5,108 nt of DNA from Candidatus Iainarchaeum sp. (GCA_016218635.1 JACRDJ010000113.1:1-5108); one strand, 5' to 3'. Numbered from the stretch's first letter, positions 1-5,108 are shown. Translations and numbers: made by a program. Notes: generated by a model from the letters alone, not told the origin.

Positions 1-267
1 ATAAGCAACATGCTGAGAAAAAACAACTGCACATCTATTCTTATATCCGAAATATTGTCAGGCAAGAAATCCCTATCTCGCTTTAATGTGGAGGAATTCG
101 TTTCAGACGGAGTGGTCGCACTTTATTTTTCGCCGCCTAACCGGAGCATCTTTATCCGGAAAATGCGGGGAACCAATCACAGCAAGAAAGTGCATCCGTT
201 CTCAATCGGAAATACCGGCATCGTCATCAATCCCAAGGATGAAATGCTCTGGGATGCCATCAAGTAA
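1..267 (+). CDS. KaiC/RecA-superfamily ATPase, C-terminal fragment (5' end outside window)
   Basis: The reading frame is open from base 1 (ATA AGC AAC ATG...) to the TAA at 265-267, so the ATG at base 10 is probably internal and the gene enters from the left edge. The 88 visible residues match the end of archaeal KaiC-domain ATPases: a stretch FNVEEFVSDGVVALYF, which is the strand before the last hairpin (G/S-x-EEFVxDGV pattern), then KMRGTNHSKKVHPFSI, the conserved K-M-R-G-T/S-x-H segment of the KaiC family, and a final strand GIVINP. The Walker A and B motifs would lie upstream and cannot be seen. Family members are RecA-fold ATPases, often of regulatory or unknown role in archaea; the specific function here is unknown. 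The first 18 codons carry three ATA codons, unlike the minus-strand genes. The family call is fairly sure, the role is not. Confidence 0.8.
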   Translation: MSNMLRKNNCTSILISEILSGKKSLSRFNVEEFVSDGVVALYFSPPNRSIFIRKMRGTNHSKKVHPFSIGNTGIVINPKDEMLWDAIK

Positions 268-327
268 CGGACTGCGTTTCAGGCAGAATCCCGGTTCCGG
301 ACTTTCCTCCGGTTGTTCAGTGGGCGA
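268..327. other. Convergent intergenic gap between KaiC-like gene and ileS
   Basis: This is a 60-base gap between two genes that meet tail to tail. It has two small inverted repeats: CTGC/GCAG (272-275 with 283-286, 7-base loop) and CCGGA/TCCGG (297-301 with 308-312, 6-base loop). Neither is followed by a T tract on either strand, so they are weak terminator candidates at best. Nothing else is visible. Confidence 0.4.
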
Positions 328-3189
328 TTAATCCGTTTTGAGTTCAAAAAAGAACTCCCGTTCCAGGAGTTTTTCCATCGTTCCTTTTCCGGGCACCAGG
401 CGGGTGGACGTGCTTTCCTCGATTTCTTTTTTGAACCGCTGCAGGAAGGCCGGATCTGAGCATTCAATGGCCAATGAAACCGTCTGAGTGGGAAGCAGGC
501 GGGCTTCTTTTCGTTTTTCCTGGATGCGGCGGCGTAATTCCATGAGTTCCCATTCGTCCAGCAGTTCGGGGGTAACATCGGAACTCAAAAAGAGCTTGAT
601 TTCACTGGAAAACTCCTTGGAAACGTACGTTCCGCTGGGAGGCTGGGTGCTTTCACGGACAGATTTAACATTACAGAAAAGGGCCAGTGCAGCACTAACC
701 CGTGAAACGACCCGTGCTGCAGGGGACATGATGACGAGTTCCGGCAGCGGCCAGCGGCGGCGCAGTTTATGCTCTTCGCGCAGGGCCAGAACGGTCTGGG
801 AGATCTGTTTGGCCAGTTCAAACTGGGCCAGGAGTTCTTGGTCATTGTATGCCGAAACCGGTTTAGGGAATTCCGTGAGATGCACGGATTCCGGAAGTGA
901 GGGTGAGCGGGCCTGCTGGTAAATGAATTCGGAGAAATGCGGAATGATGGGTGCCATGAGGCGGATGAGCCCGAAGAGCACGTAATTAAGCGTGGCGGAA
1001 ATGGCCGGCTGGCGGGATTCTTTTTCGCTGCGGATGAGCTTAATGTACGTGCGGGAAAGTTCTTCCACCACAAAGCTTTCCATCAGTTCGACGACTTTAC
1101 TGAAATGGAATACATTGTATTCCGCCACAGCCTCATCGGTTAGCTGGTTAAAGCGGCCCAGCAGCCAGCGGTCTTCGGAAGCCAGCCCATTCAAGGCCGG
1201 CTCTTTTCCGCTGAATTCGAGTTCAAGGTAGAGGGCCGCATAATTGTAGACATTCCACAGGATTCCAAAAAAACGGTGAATGGCCTCAAAATCCGCCCAG
1301 GCAAAACTCATGTCTTCTCCCCGCACGCGGGCAGCCCCGTAATAGCGCAGGTAGTCCCGGTTGAATTTCTCGATGACTTCAGAGGGCTTGATGGTGTTTC
1401 CTAGTGACTTACTCATTTTTTTCTTGGATACATCCAGCACCATTCCATGCAGGAAAATGGTTTCAAACGGTTTTTGGTCAAAGCAGATGACGGAAGTGAT
1501 AAGCTGCGAGTTCCACCATCCGCGAATCTGGTCTTTTCCTTCCAGATTAAAGTCTGCCGGCCACAGGCGCTCAAATTCCTCTTTTTTCTGGGGGTACCCC
1601 AACGAACCCCAGGAAGCCACTCCGGAATCAAACCAGACATCCAGCACTTCCGGAACCCGTTTCATTTGTTTTCCGCACGGGCAGGGAATCGTAATCGCAT
1701 CAATCCAGGGCTTATGCAGGTCCAGATCCGCCGGAATGGATGTCAGGGAAGCGAGTTCCTTGCGGGATTCCACGATTTTTTTCTTTCCGCATTCGCATAG
1801 CCAGATGGGAAGCGGGGTTCCCCAGTAACGGGCCCGTGAAACCGGCCAGTCTCCCAACTGCTCCAGCCAGTTATTGAACCGGTCCTTTCCCCACGAAGGA
1901 ACCCAGGTCACTTCCTGGTTGAGGTCAATGAGGCGCTGACGGATCTGGCTGATTTTGAAAAACCACTGCGCGGAAGAAATCATCAGTAAAGGAGACTTGC
2001 ACCGCCAGCAGACCGGATAATCATGCGTATAATGCTGCATGAGCACCAGCGCATTCGCTTTCTTGAGGTCTTCAATGATTTCCGGGTCCACTTCCCTGGC
2101 CTTTTTGCCCTCATACTTTCCGGCGGACGTATCAAACACCCCGTTAAGCCCTACCGGACAGAGAACCGGCAATCCGGCCCTGGTTCCGGCATCAAAATCC
2201 TCTTTTCCGTGCCCAGGCGAAGAATGCACAAGACCCGTTCCCTCATCGAGCGTTACGTACCGCTCGGAAAGAATAACACGGTAAATTCCCGCCGGAAGCG
2301 TGCCTAAATTAAGATGGGGTGAAAGCGGATTCGAATACTTTTTGCCTTCCAGGGACTGACCCTTGAATTCTTTTTCAACCAAGAAATCATTGCGTTTGAA
2401 CAAGGTTTCGAGTTTGGGAAGGAGTTCCCTGGCCACAATCCAGTGCTCTTCTTCGCCGGCCTTCACCTGAACATAATCCGCTTTCGGATTCACCATAACC
2501 CCTGAATTGGCCGGAAGCGTCCAGGGAGTCGTGGTCCAAACCAGCAGAAAAATTCCCTTTTCTTCCTGAAGGGGAAGTTTTACATACACCGAATTATCCG
2601 TTTTCTTTTCATACTCAATCTCATTGTAGGCAACAGCCGTCTCACAGTGCGGGCAGGCATGCACCGGATACTTTCCCAGATAGAGCAGTCCGCGTTCATC
2701 GGCTTTCTTGAACGTCCACCAGATGGCCTCAATGTATTCATTGCTGCAGGAAACGTAGGGGTTCTCCCAGTCCATCCACACGCCCAGGTTGTCAAACTCC
2801 TGGGTCATGACATCAATGAAATGCGTTGCAAATTCCCTGCAGGAATTCACAAACCGAACCACTCCCATTGCTTCAATTTCGCTCTTGAAGCGGATTCCCT
2901 TATTTTCCTCCACCTTGTGCTCAATGGGAAGTCCGTGCGTGTCGTATCCGGGCTGATCGGACGAATCCAAACCCTGCATGCGTTTCATGCGGATGGCAGT
3001 GTCTTTGAGAATTTTATTGAATGCAGTCCCCATGTGAATGGACCCGGAAGCATACGGGGGGCCGTCCAGCATGAAGAATGCTTCTTTTCCTTTATTCCTG
3101 GCACGGGCATTGCGTGCCGTATCATTCTTCTTCCATCCGGCACGGATTTCCTCTTCCTGAGCACGCGAATAGGGCTGCAGTATTTTCAT
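328..3189 (-). CDS. ileS: Isoleucyl-tRNA synthetase (archaeal/eukaryotic type)
   Basis: Class Ia synthetase that joins isoleucine to tRNA-Ile in the cytoplasm and edits mischarged valine. Numbered from the first ATG (3195), the protein has the HIGH motif as SIHMGT within PPYASGSIHMGT (46-57), the PGYDTHGLPIE segment (82-92), zinc knuckle cysteines C181/C184 and C396/C399, and the CP1 editing domain with TTTPWTLPAN (221-230) and GTGLVHSSPGHGKEDFDAG (319-337; D333 is the likely editing aspartate). Two further close cysteine pairs, C467/C469 and C505/C507, precede WFDSG (521-525). KMSKS is at 593-597. The anticodon-binding helical domain runs from about 675 to 800, with a short C-terminal domain after it. 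Length is 953-955 residues, against about 1030-1070 usual in archaea. I prefer the second ATG (3189), because GGTGA ends 6 bases before it but touches the first ATG (3195). Only one of about 49 Ile codons is ATA, the third codon. It follows a tRNA-Ile gene by 8-14 bases, so cotranscription is likely. Confidence 0.95.
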   Translation of the reverse strand: MKILQPYSRAQEEEIRAGWKKNDTARNARARNKGKEAFFMLDGPPYASGSIHMGTAFNKILKDTAIRMKRMQGLDSSDQPGYDTHGLPIEHKVEENKGIRFKSEIEAMGVVRFVNSCREFATHFIDVMTQEFDNLGVWMDWENPYVSCSNEYIEAIWWTFKKADERGLLYLGKYPVHACPHCETAVAYNEIEYEKKTDNSVYVKLPLQEEKGIFLLVWTTTPWTLPANSGVMVNPKADYVQVKAGEEEHWIVARELLPKLETLFKRNDFLVEKEFKGQSLEGKKYSNPLSPHLNLGTLPAGIYRVILSERYVTLDEGTGLVHSSPGHGKEDFDAGTRAGLPVLCPVGLNGVFDTSAGKYEGKKAREVDPEIIEDLKKANALVLMQHYTHDYPVCWRCKSPLLMISSAQWFFKISQIRQRLIDLNQEVTWVPSWGKDRFNNWLEQLGDWPVSRARYWGTPLPIWLCECGKKKIVESRKELASLTSIPADLDLHKPWIDAITIPCPCGKQMKRVPEVLDVWFDSGVASWGSLGYPQKKEEFERLWPADFNLEGKDQIRGWWNSQLITSVICFDQKPFETIFLHGMVLDVSKKKMSKSLGNTIKPSEVIEKFNRDYLRYYGAARVRGEDMSFAWADFEAIHRFFGILWNVYNYAALYLELEFSGKEPALNGLASEDRWLLGRFNQLTDEAVAEYNVFHFSKVVELMESFVVEELSRTYIKLIRSEKESRQPAISATLNYVLFGLIRLMAPIIPHFSEFIYQQARSPSLPESVHLTEFPKPVSAYNDQELLAQFELAKQISQTVLALREEHKLRRRWPLPELVIMSPAARVVSRVSAALALFCNVKSVRESTQPPSGTYVSKEFSSEIKLFLSSDVTPELLDEWELMELRRRIQEKRKEARLLPTQTVSLAIECSDPAFLQRFKKEIEESTSTRLVPGKGTMEKLLEREFFFELKTD

Positions 3190-3195
3190 TTCCAT

Positions 3196-3200
3196 TCACC
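3196..3200 (-). promoter_or_regulatory. Shine-Dalgarno site of ileS, deciding the start
   Basis: GGTGA on the minus strand matches the core of the archaeal 16S anti-Shine-Dalgarno (CACC). It directly abuts the ATG at 3195, which is too close, but lies 6 bases before the in-frame ATG at 3189. This favours 3189 as the start. The site falls inside the 8 bases between the tRNA 3' end and the first ATG. Confidence 0.65.
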
Positions 3201-3203
3201 AAC

Positions 3204-3277
3204 TGGAGATAGGCGGATTCGAACCGCCGACTCTTGGCGTATAAGACCAATGCTCTACCAGGCTGAGCTATATCTCC
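3204..3277 (-). tRNA. tRNA-Ile with anticodon UAU (reads AUA)
   Basis: A 74-base gene with a complete cloverleaf read by eye. The acceptor stem GGAGATA/TATCTCC has 7 of 7 pairs. The D stem GCTC/GAGC encloses a 9-base loop containing GG. The anticodon stem TTGGT/GCCAA (last pair T-G) encloses the 7-base loop CTTATAC, giving U33 and anticodon TAT. The variable loop GAGTC has 5 bases, the T stem GGCGG/CCGCC encloses TTCGAAT, and the discriminator is A73. G15-C48 can form the Levitt pair. CCA is not encoded and there is no intron, both common in archaea. The anticodon UAU pairs with the isoleucine codon AUA. It is not a CAU tRNA, so it would not need agmatidine at position 34. It lies 8 bases upstream of the first ileS ATG with no terminator between, so a tRNA-mRNA cotranscript needing RNase Z cleavage is likely. 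Confidence 0.96.
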
Positions 3278-3303
3278 AACCTGGAATAACTAATAACCCA
3301 GCC

Positions 3304-3316
3304 AAAATTTAATAAA
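3304..3316 (-). promoter_or_regulatory. TATA-like box for the tRNA-Ile/ileS transcript
   Basis: The minus strand reads TTTATTAAATTTT, the most box A-like sequence in the 109-base gap upstream of the tRNA. Its centre is about 35 bases before the tRNA 5' end. With the usual archaeal spacing of about 25 bases, transcription would begin some 8-10 bases before the tRNA, leaving a short leader for RNase P. No clear BRE is visible, so the assignment is tentative. Confidence 0.5.
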
Positions 3317-3357
3317 GACGTTCTACGAACCAAAGAAATAAAACAGCTAAAATGGCT

Positions 3358-3370
3358 AAAAAAAGAAAAA
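3358..3370 (-). terminator. T-tract terminator after the TM-helix membrane protein gene
   Basis: About 17 bases after the stop codon at 3387 the minus strand has T5 (3370-3366), one C, then T7 (3364-3358), with no strong hairpin upstream. Archaeal RNA polymerase stops at such U-rich tracts without a stem-loop. This would separate the membrane-protein transcript from the tRNA-ileS unit. Confidence 0.6.
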
Positions 3371-3386
3371 GGAAAGGAACCGGGAA

Positions 3387-4067
3387 TTAACCCAGTTCCT
3401 TGCGCAAATCGGAGATTAATTCCTGGGCTTCCTTCTTGTAGGAGAGACCGAAACTGAACCCTGCAATCAGGGCAACCATCAGGACGAATGCACCCAATGC
3501 CACCAGGAACGCGGTTTCCAGGATGGAAACATCGATTCCGGCATCCCGGGCCCCAATCAGGACCGCCAGGAATACAATGACGTATTCGGCAATCCGAGAG
3601 ATGGTCTTGCTCTTCTTGAATTCGGTGGCTTCAATCTTGTTGCGCATGAAGCGGGCAAAGAGAAGACCGAATACGACAATCAGGGCTGCTCTCAGGAAAA
3701 CAGGCAGATAGAACGCAAAGGCCTGCAATACCAGCCGAATGGAACTGAACTGAACAATATTGGACGCTTCCACTACGAAGAGCAGAATGGTATACCATTT
3801 GACGAAACTTCCGGCCACCGTGCTTAACGGTACGCCTCCAACGGCCTTTCCCAATCCGTGCTGTTCAGTCCACTGATTAACCTGAAGCGAATCGAGAATG
3901 GTGATGGTAACTCTTTTGAGAAACAATCCAACCAGCCAACCAAAAACAACCACCAGTACGGCCAGAATAAACCCTGCCAATGCGTAGGGCAAAGTGGCTA
4001 CCGTGGCTCCCAACGAGGAACTAAATCTGTTCCAAAACGACGAAAAAAAATCAACGCTTAATGCCAA
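3387..4067 (-). CDS. Membrane protein of the mechanosensitive-channel-related TM-helix repeat family
   Basis: An integral membrane protein of about 226-229 residues with roughly five hydrophobic helices (numbering from the GTG at 4076): 30-53, 84-106, 121-143, 158-177 and 188-212, then a charged tail rich in K and E. Two repeats of the 'conserved TM helix' type can be seen: LPYALAGFILAVLVVVFGWLVG followed by an LD-x-L...HGLGKAV segment, and LPVFLRAALIVVFGLLFARFM followed by GIDVSILETAF and a glycine/alanine-rich last helix that ends in FSFGLS, where related proteins usually have FGLGGR. The family is related to the membrane part of MscS-type channels, but the MscS beta domain is absent, so channel activity is unproven. 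Start: GAGGTGA lies 5 bases before a TTG at 4067 and overlaps the GTG at 4076, so I prefer TTG; GTG would add three residues. It has its own promoter and a downstream T tract, so it is probably a single-gene unit. Confidence 0.82.
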   Translation of the reverse strand: MALSVDFFSSFWNRFSSSLGATVATLPYALAGFILAVLVVVFGWLVGLFLKRVTITILDSLQVNQWTEQHGLGKAVGGVPLSTVAGSFVKWYTILLFVVEASNIVQFSSIRLVLQAFAFYLPVFLRAALIVVFGLLFARFMRNKIEATEFKKSKTISRIAEYVIVFLAVLIGARDAGIDVSILETAFLVALGAFVLMVALIAGFSFGLSYKKEAQELISDLRKELG

Positions 4068-4072
4068 AGCTT

Positions 4073-4079
4073 TCACCTC
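4073..4079 (-). promoter_or_regulatory. Shine-Dalgarno site of the membrane-protein gene, deciding the start
   Basis: GAGGTGA is a seven-base match to the archaeal Shine-Dalgarno sequence. It contains the GTG (4076-4074) that gives the longest frame, so that GTG is more likely part of the binding site than the start. The TTG at 4067-4065, 5 bases downstream, is better spaced. An ATG at 4084-4082 is out of frame and meets a stop after three codons. Confidence 0.55.
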
Positions 4080-4115
4080 TCCATTGAATGGATAGGGGAT
4101 GTAGCAATATTCTCC

Positions 4116-4130
4116 TATATATATGTTTCG
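4116..4130 (-). promoter_or_regulatory. BRE plus TATA box of the membrane-protein gene
   Basis: The minus strand reads CGAAACATATATATA: a purine/A-rich BRE-like hexamer CGAAAC (4130-4125) directly before an alternating AT box (4124-4116). With about 25 bases to the start site, transcription would begin near 4094, giving a leader of roughly 20-27 bases that contains the GAGGTGA site. This is the clearest promoter in the window. Confidence 0.7.
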
Positions 4131-4139
4131 CGACCGCGA
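4128..4139. promoter_or_regulatory. Inverted repeat TCGCG-AC-CGCGA next to the TATA box, possible operator
   Basis: A 12-base perfect inverted repeat (5-base arms, 2-base centre) lies just upstream of the AT box and overlaps the BRE by about 3 bases. The 2-base centre argues against an RNA hairpin and for a dimeric protein site on DNA. A second symmetric sequence, T6-G-A6 (4140-4152), directly abuts it. The regulator is unknown. Confidence 0.4.
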
Positions 4140-4146
4140 TTTTTTG

Positions 4147-4152
4147 AAAAAA
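4147..4152 (-). terminator. T6 tract after msrB, possible terminator
   Basis: Two bases after the msrB stop codon the minus strand has six T's, followed by C and six A's. A short T tract can end archaeal transcripts, and the downstream gene has its own promoter. The tract is short, so read-through is possible. Confidence 0.35.
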
Positions 4153-4154
4153 GA

Positions 4155-4559
4155 TTATTTTTCCGGGTTACTTGGCCGAAAATCCAGCGCCACCGAATTA
4201 ATGCAGTATCTTTTTCCAGTGGGTTGAGGGCCATCCTCGAACACGTGGCCTAAGTGCGCCTGACAGTTTTTGCATACCACTTCCACGCGCGACATGAAAT
4301 GCGTTTTATCTTCCCGGAGTTCCACGTTGCCCTTGCGGATTACGTCCCAAAAACTGGGCCAGCCGGAACCGGAATCAAATTGGGTTTCCGAAGAAAACAG
4401 GGGCTGCGCACACGCCACACAAAGGTACGCTCCTTTGTCGGTGGTCTTGTAGTATTTTCCGCTGAACGGAATCTCGGTTCCCTTCATGCGGCAGACATTG
4501 AACTGCTCGGGGGTGAGTTTTTTCTTCCATTCTTCTTCGGTTTTTTTCTCTTCAGGCAT
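4155..4559 (-). CDS. msrB: Peptide-methionine (R)-S-oxide reductase MsrB
   Basis: Reduces the R form of methionine sulfoxide in proteins, part of oxidative-damage repair in the cytoplasm. The 134-residue protein is a full-length single MsrB domain: LTPEQFNVCRMKGTEIPF (15-32), the zinc cysteine pairs C47-x-x-C50 and C96-x-x-C99, the substrate-pocket motif SGSGWPSF (63-70, W67), HLGHVFEDGP (102-111, H105), and RYCINSVALDF (117-127) with catalytic C119 in the RYC-x-N context. The resolving cysteine often found in SGCGWPSF is serine (S65). C23, in VCR where many members have VTR, might resolve the catalytic cysteine instead; this is inference. There is no signal peptide. The ATG at 4559 overlaps the end of the upstream kinase-like gene by 8 bases, and only a weak Shine-Dalgarno (GGAAG or GCTGA) precedes it, so translational coupling is likely. 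Confidence 0.95.
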   Translation of the reverse strand: MPEEKKTEEEWKKKLTPEQFNVCRMKGTEIPFSGKYYKTTDKGAYLCVACAQPLFSSETQFDSGSGWPSFWDVIRKGNVELREDKTHFMSRVEVVCKNCQAHLGHVFEDGPQPTGKRYCINSVALDFRPSNPEK

Positions 4560-5094
4560 TTTTTTTCAGCTTCCAGAGCACTTTTTTCATTCCGGCAAAC
4601 AATTGCGCGGGGGACCCGTCATTTTCCAGTACGAATGCGGCTTTTTTTTGGAGTTTTTGAAGGCCTTTTTTTTCAATGTCCTGACAGTCACGGGAAAAGA
4701 ATGCCTGGGCAAACGCGGGGTCGGACTCGTTTTTTCGGGAAAACCGGATGGTCTTGGAGGCATTCAGCCAAACCAGTTGCGTGAAGGGAAATTTCTTTTT
4801 AACCGCGATGAATTCTTCAGGAGAACGGGCGCCTACCAGCACTACTTTGGAGGCATTGACCGGAATGTGTTCGAGGAGGAGAAGTGCCACGGCATCCATT
4901 CCTTTTTTGGACCGCAAGGAATCCCCGATGGCGGCCAGGTTGAGTTTGGAGGGCTTTTTTTTCTGCCGAGCGGCTATTCGCTTCAATTCATCGGAGAAAA
5001 CGAATTTTTTGAACCCGTGCCCGGAAACCAGGTAGTCGGCCAGCGTGTCCTTGCCGCTGCGGGCGAGGCCGCTTAAAACCAGGCAGGTTTGCAT
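4552..5094 (-). CDS. P-loop nucleotide-kinase-like protein (UPF0200 / dephospho-CoA-kinase-like)
   Basis: A 180-residue P-loop NTPase with Walker A GLARSGKDT (9-17). Further matches to the archaeal adenylate-kinase-like UPF0200 and dephospho-CoA-kinase-like group are HGFKKFVFSDELKR (26-39), AAIGDSLRSKKGMDAVA (54-70, the G-x-x-LR...G-x-x-AVA pattern), VVLVGARSPEEF (84-95), RFSRKNESDPAF (117-128, a short lid-like segment) and FFSRDCQDIEKKG (132-144). A last strand FVLENDGS (154-161) resembles the usual IxNDGS/T end. In relatives the 84-91 strand usually reads like VIDGIRS; here V87 stands where an aspartate is expected, so catalysis may differ. A phosphotransferase acting on a nucleotide or cofactor is likely, but the substrate is unknown. 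AGGTGATC lies 5 bases before the ATG at 5094, supporting this start. It ends 8 bases inside msrB. Confidence 0.75.
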   Translation of the reverse strand: MQTCLVLSGLARSGKDTLADYLVSGHGFKKFVFSDELKRIAARQKKKPSKLNLAAIGDSLRSKKGMDAVALLLLEHIPVNASKVVLVGARSPEEFIAVKKKFPFTQLVWLNASKTIRFSRKNESDPAFAQAFFSRDCQDIEKKGLQKLQKKAAFVLENDGSPAQLFAGMKKVLWKLKKNA

Positions 5095-5099
5095 GACCA

Positions 5100-5107
5100 G
5101 ATCACCT
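5100..5107 (-). promoter_or_regulatory. Shine-Dalgarno site of the kinase-like gene
   Basis: AGGTGATC is an eight-base match to the archaeal Shine-Dalgarno sequence (complement of GATCACCT at the 16S 3' end), 5 bases before the ATG at 5094. It confirms the start and shows the SD type used by the neighbours. Any promoter lies beyond the right edge. Confidence 0.75.
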
Positions 5108-5108
5108 A

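Noticed and set aside
10..12. ATG at base 10 as the start of a complete 85-residue gene
   Set aside because: The frame is open to base 1, no ribosome site precedes the ATG, and the protein is clearly only the C-terminal part of a KaiC-like domain.
2647..3312. Plus-strand 221-residue open frame opposite ileS and the tRNA
   Set aside because: It is antisense to well-supported ileS codons and runs through the tRNA gene; it shows no recognisable domain.
3320..3330. Small inverted repeat GTTC-TAC-GAAC between the terminator and the tRNA promoter
   Set aside because: Four-base arms with a 3-base centre are expected by chance, and it has no clear relation to the TATA-like box.
3352..3390. Plus-strand 12-residue basic reading frame (MAKKRKRKGTGN)
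   Set aside because: It is the reverse of the T-tract terminator on the minus strand, has no ribosome site, and its lysine/arginine content follows from the A-rich run.
4128..4145. Plus-strand intrinsic terminator (GC repeat followed by T6)
   Set aside because: The 2-base centre cannot form a good hairpin loop, and no plus-strand gene lies upstream to be terminated.
4254..5076. Long plus-strand open frames of 176 and 196 residues opposite msrB and the kinase-like gene
   Set aside because: They are antisense to genes with clear motifs and strong ribosome sites; their Phe-rich composition reflects the Lys-rich genes beneath.
1..5108. CRISPR arrays, insertion sequences, long repeats or phage genes
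   Set aside because: No regularly spaced repeats, transposase-like proteins, terminal repeats or target duplications were seen; apart from short promoter regions, the window is filled by housekeeping-type genes.

Overview
The window looks archaeal. The isoleucyl-tRNA synthetase is of the archaeal/eukaryotic type, the tRNA gene has no encoded CCA, and the first gene is the tail of a KaiC/RecA-like ATPase. A P-loop kinase resembles the archaeal UPF0200 / dephospho-CoA-kinase-like group. The minus-strand genes use AT-rich TATA-like boxes, T-tract ends and Shine-Dalgarno sites of the GGTGA(TC) type. The small gene set and the shortened IleRS (about 955 residues, where about 1030-1070 is usual in archaea) would suit a reduced archaeon such as a DPANN lineage, but I cannot fix the lineage from sequence alone.

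Layout. Bases 1-267 (plus) hold the 3' end of a KaiC-like ATPase gene that enters from the left edge. It converges on ileS across a 60-base gap. Everything else is on the minus strand; read in the direction of transcription, from right to left: a P-loop nucleotide-kinase-like gene (5094-4552); msrB, methionine-R-sulfoxide reductase, overlapping it by 8 bases (4559-4155); a 78-base promoter region with a TATA box and an adjacent perfect inverted repeat; a five-helix membrane protein of the mechanosensitive-channel-related 'TM helix repeat' family (about 4067-3387); a T-rich terminator; a TATA-like box; a tRNA gene (3277-3204); and ileS (about 3189-328). ileS begins only 8 bases (first ATG) or 14 bases (second ATG) after the mature tRNA 3' end.

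The most interesting point is the tRNA-ileS pair. The tRNA folds without mismatches in any stem apart from one G-U pair, and its anticodon is UAU, so it reads the isoleucine codon AUA. Most archaea read AUA with a CAU-anticodon tRNA whose C34 is changed to agmatidine by TiaS; a genuine tRNA-Ile(UAU) is a rare exception. Here it sits directly upstream of the enzyme expected to charge it, apparently on the same transcript. AUA is rare on the minus-strand genes: about 2 of 74 Ile codons by hand count. The single AUA in ileS is codon 5 (codon 3 from the preferred start). That arrangement could form a feedback loop between charged tRNA-Ile(UAU) and IleRS synthesis; this is inference.

The other genes are ordinary housekeeping or stress genes: kinase plus msrB as a translationally linked pair, and the membrane protein as a single-gene unit with its own promoter.
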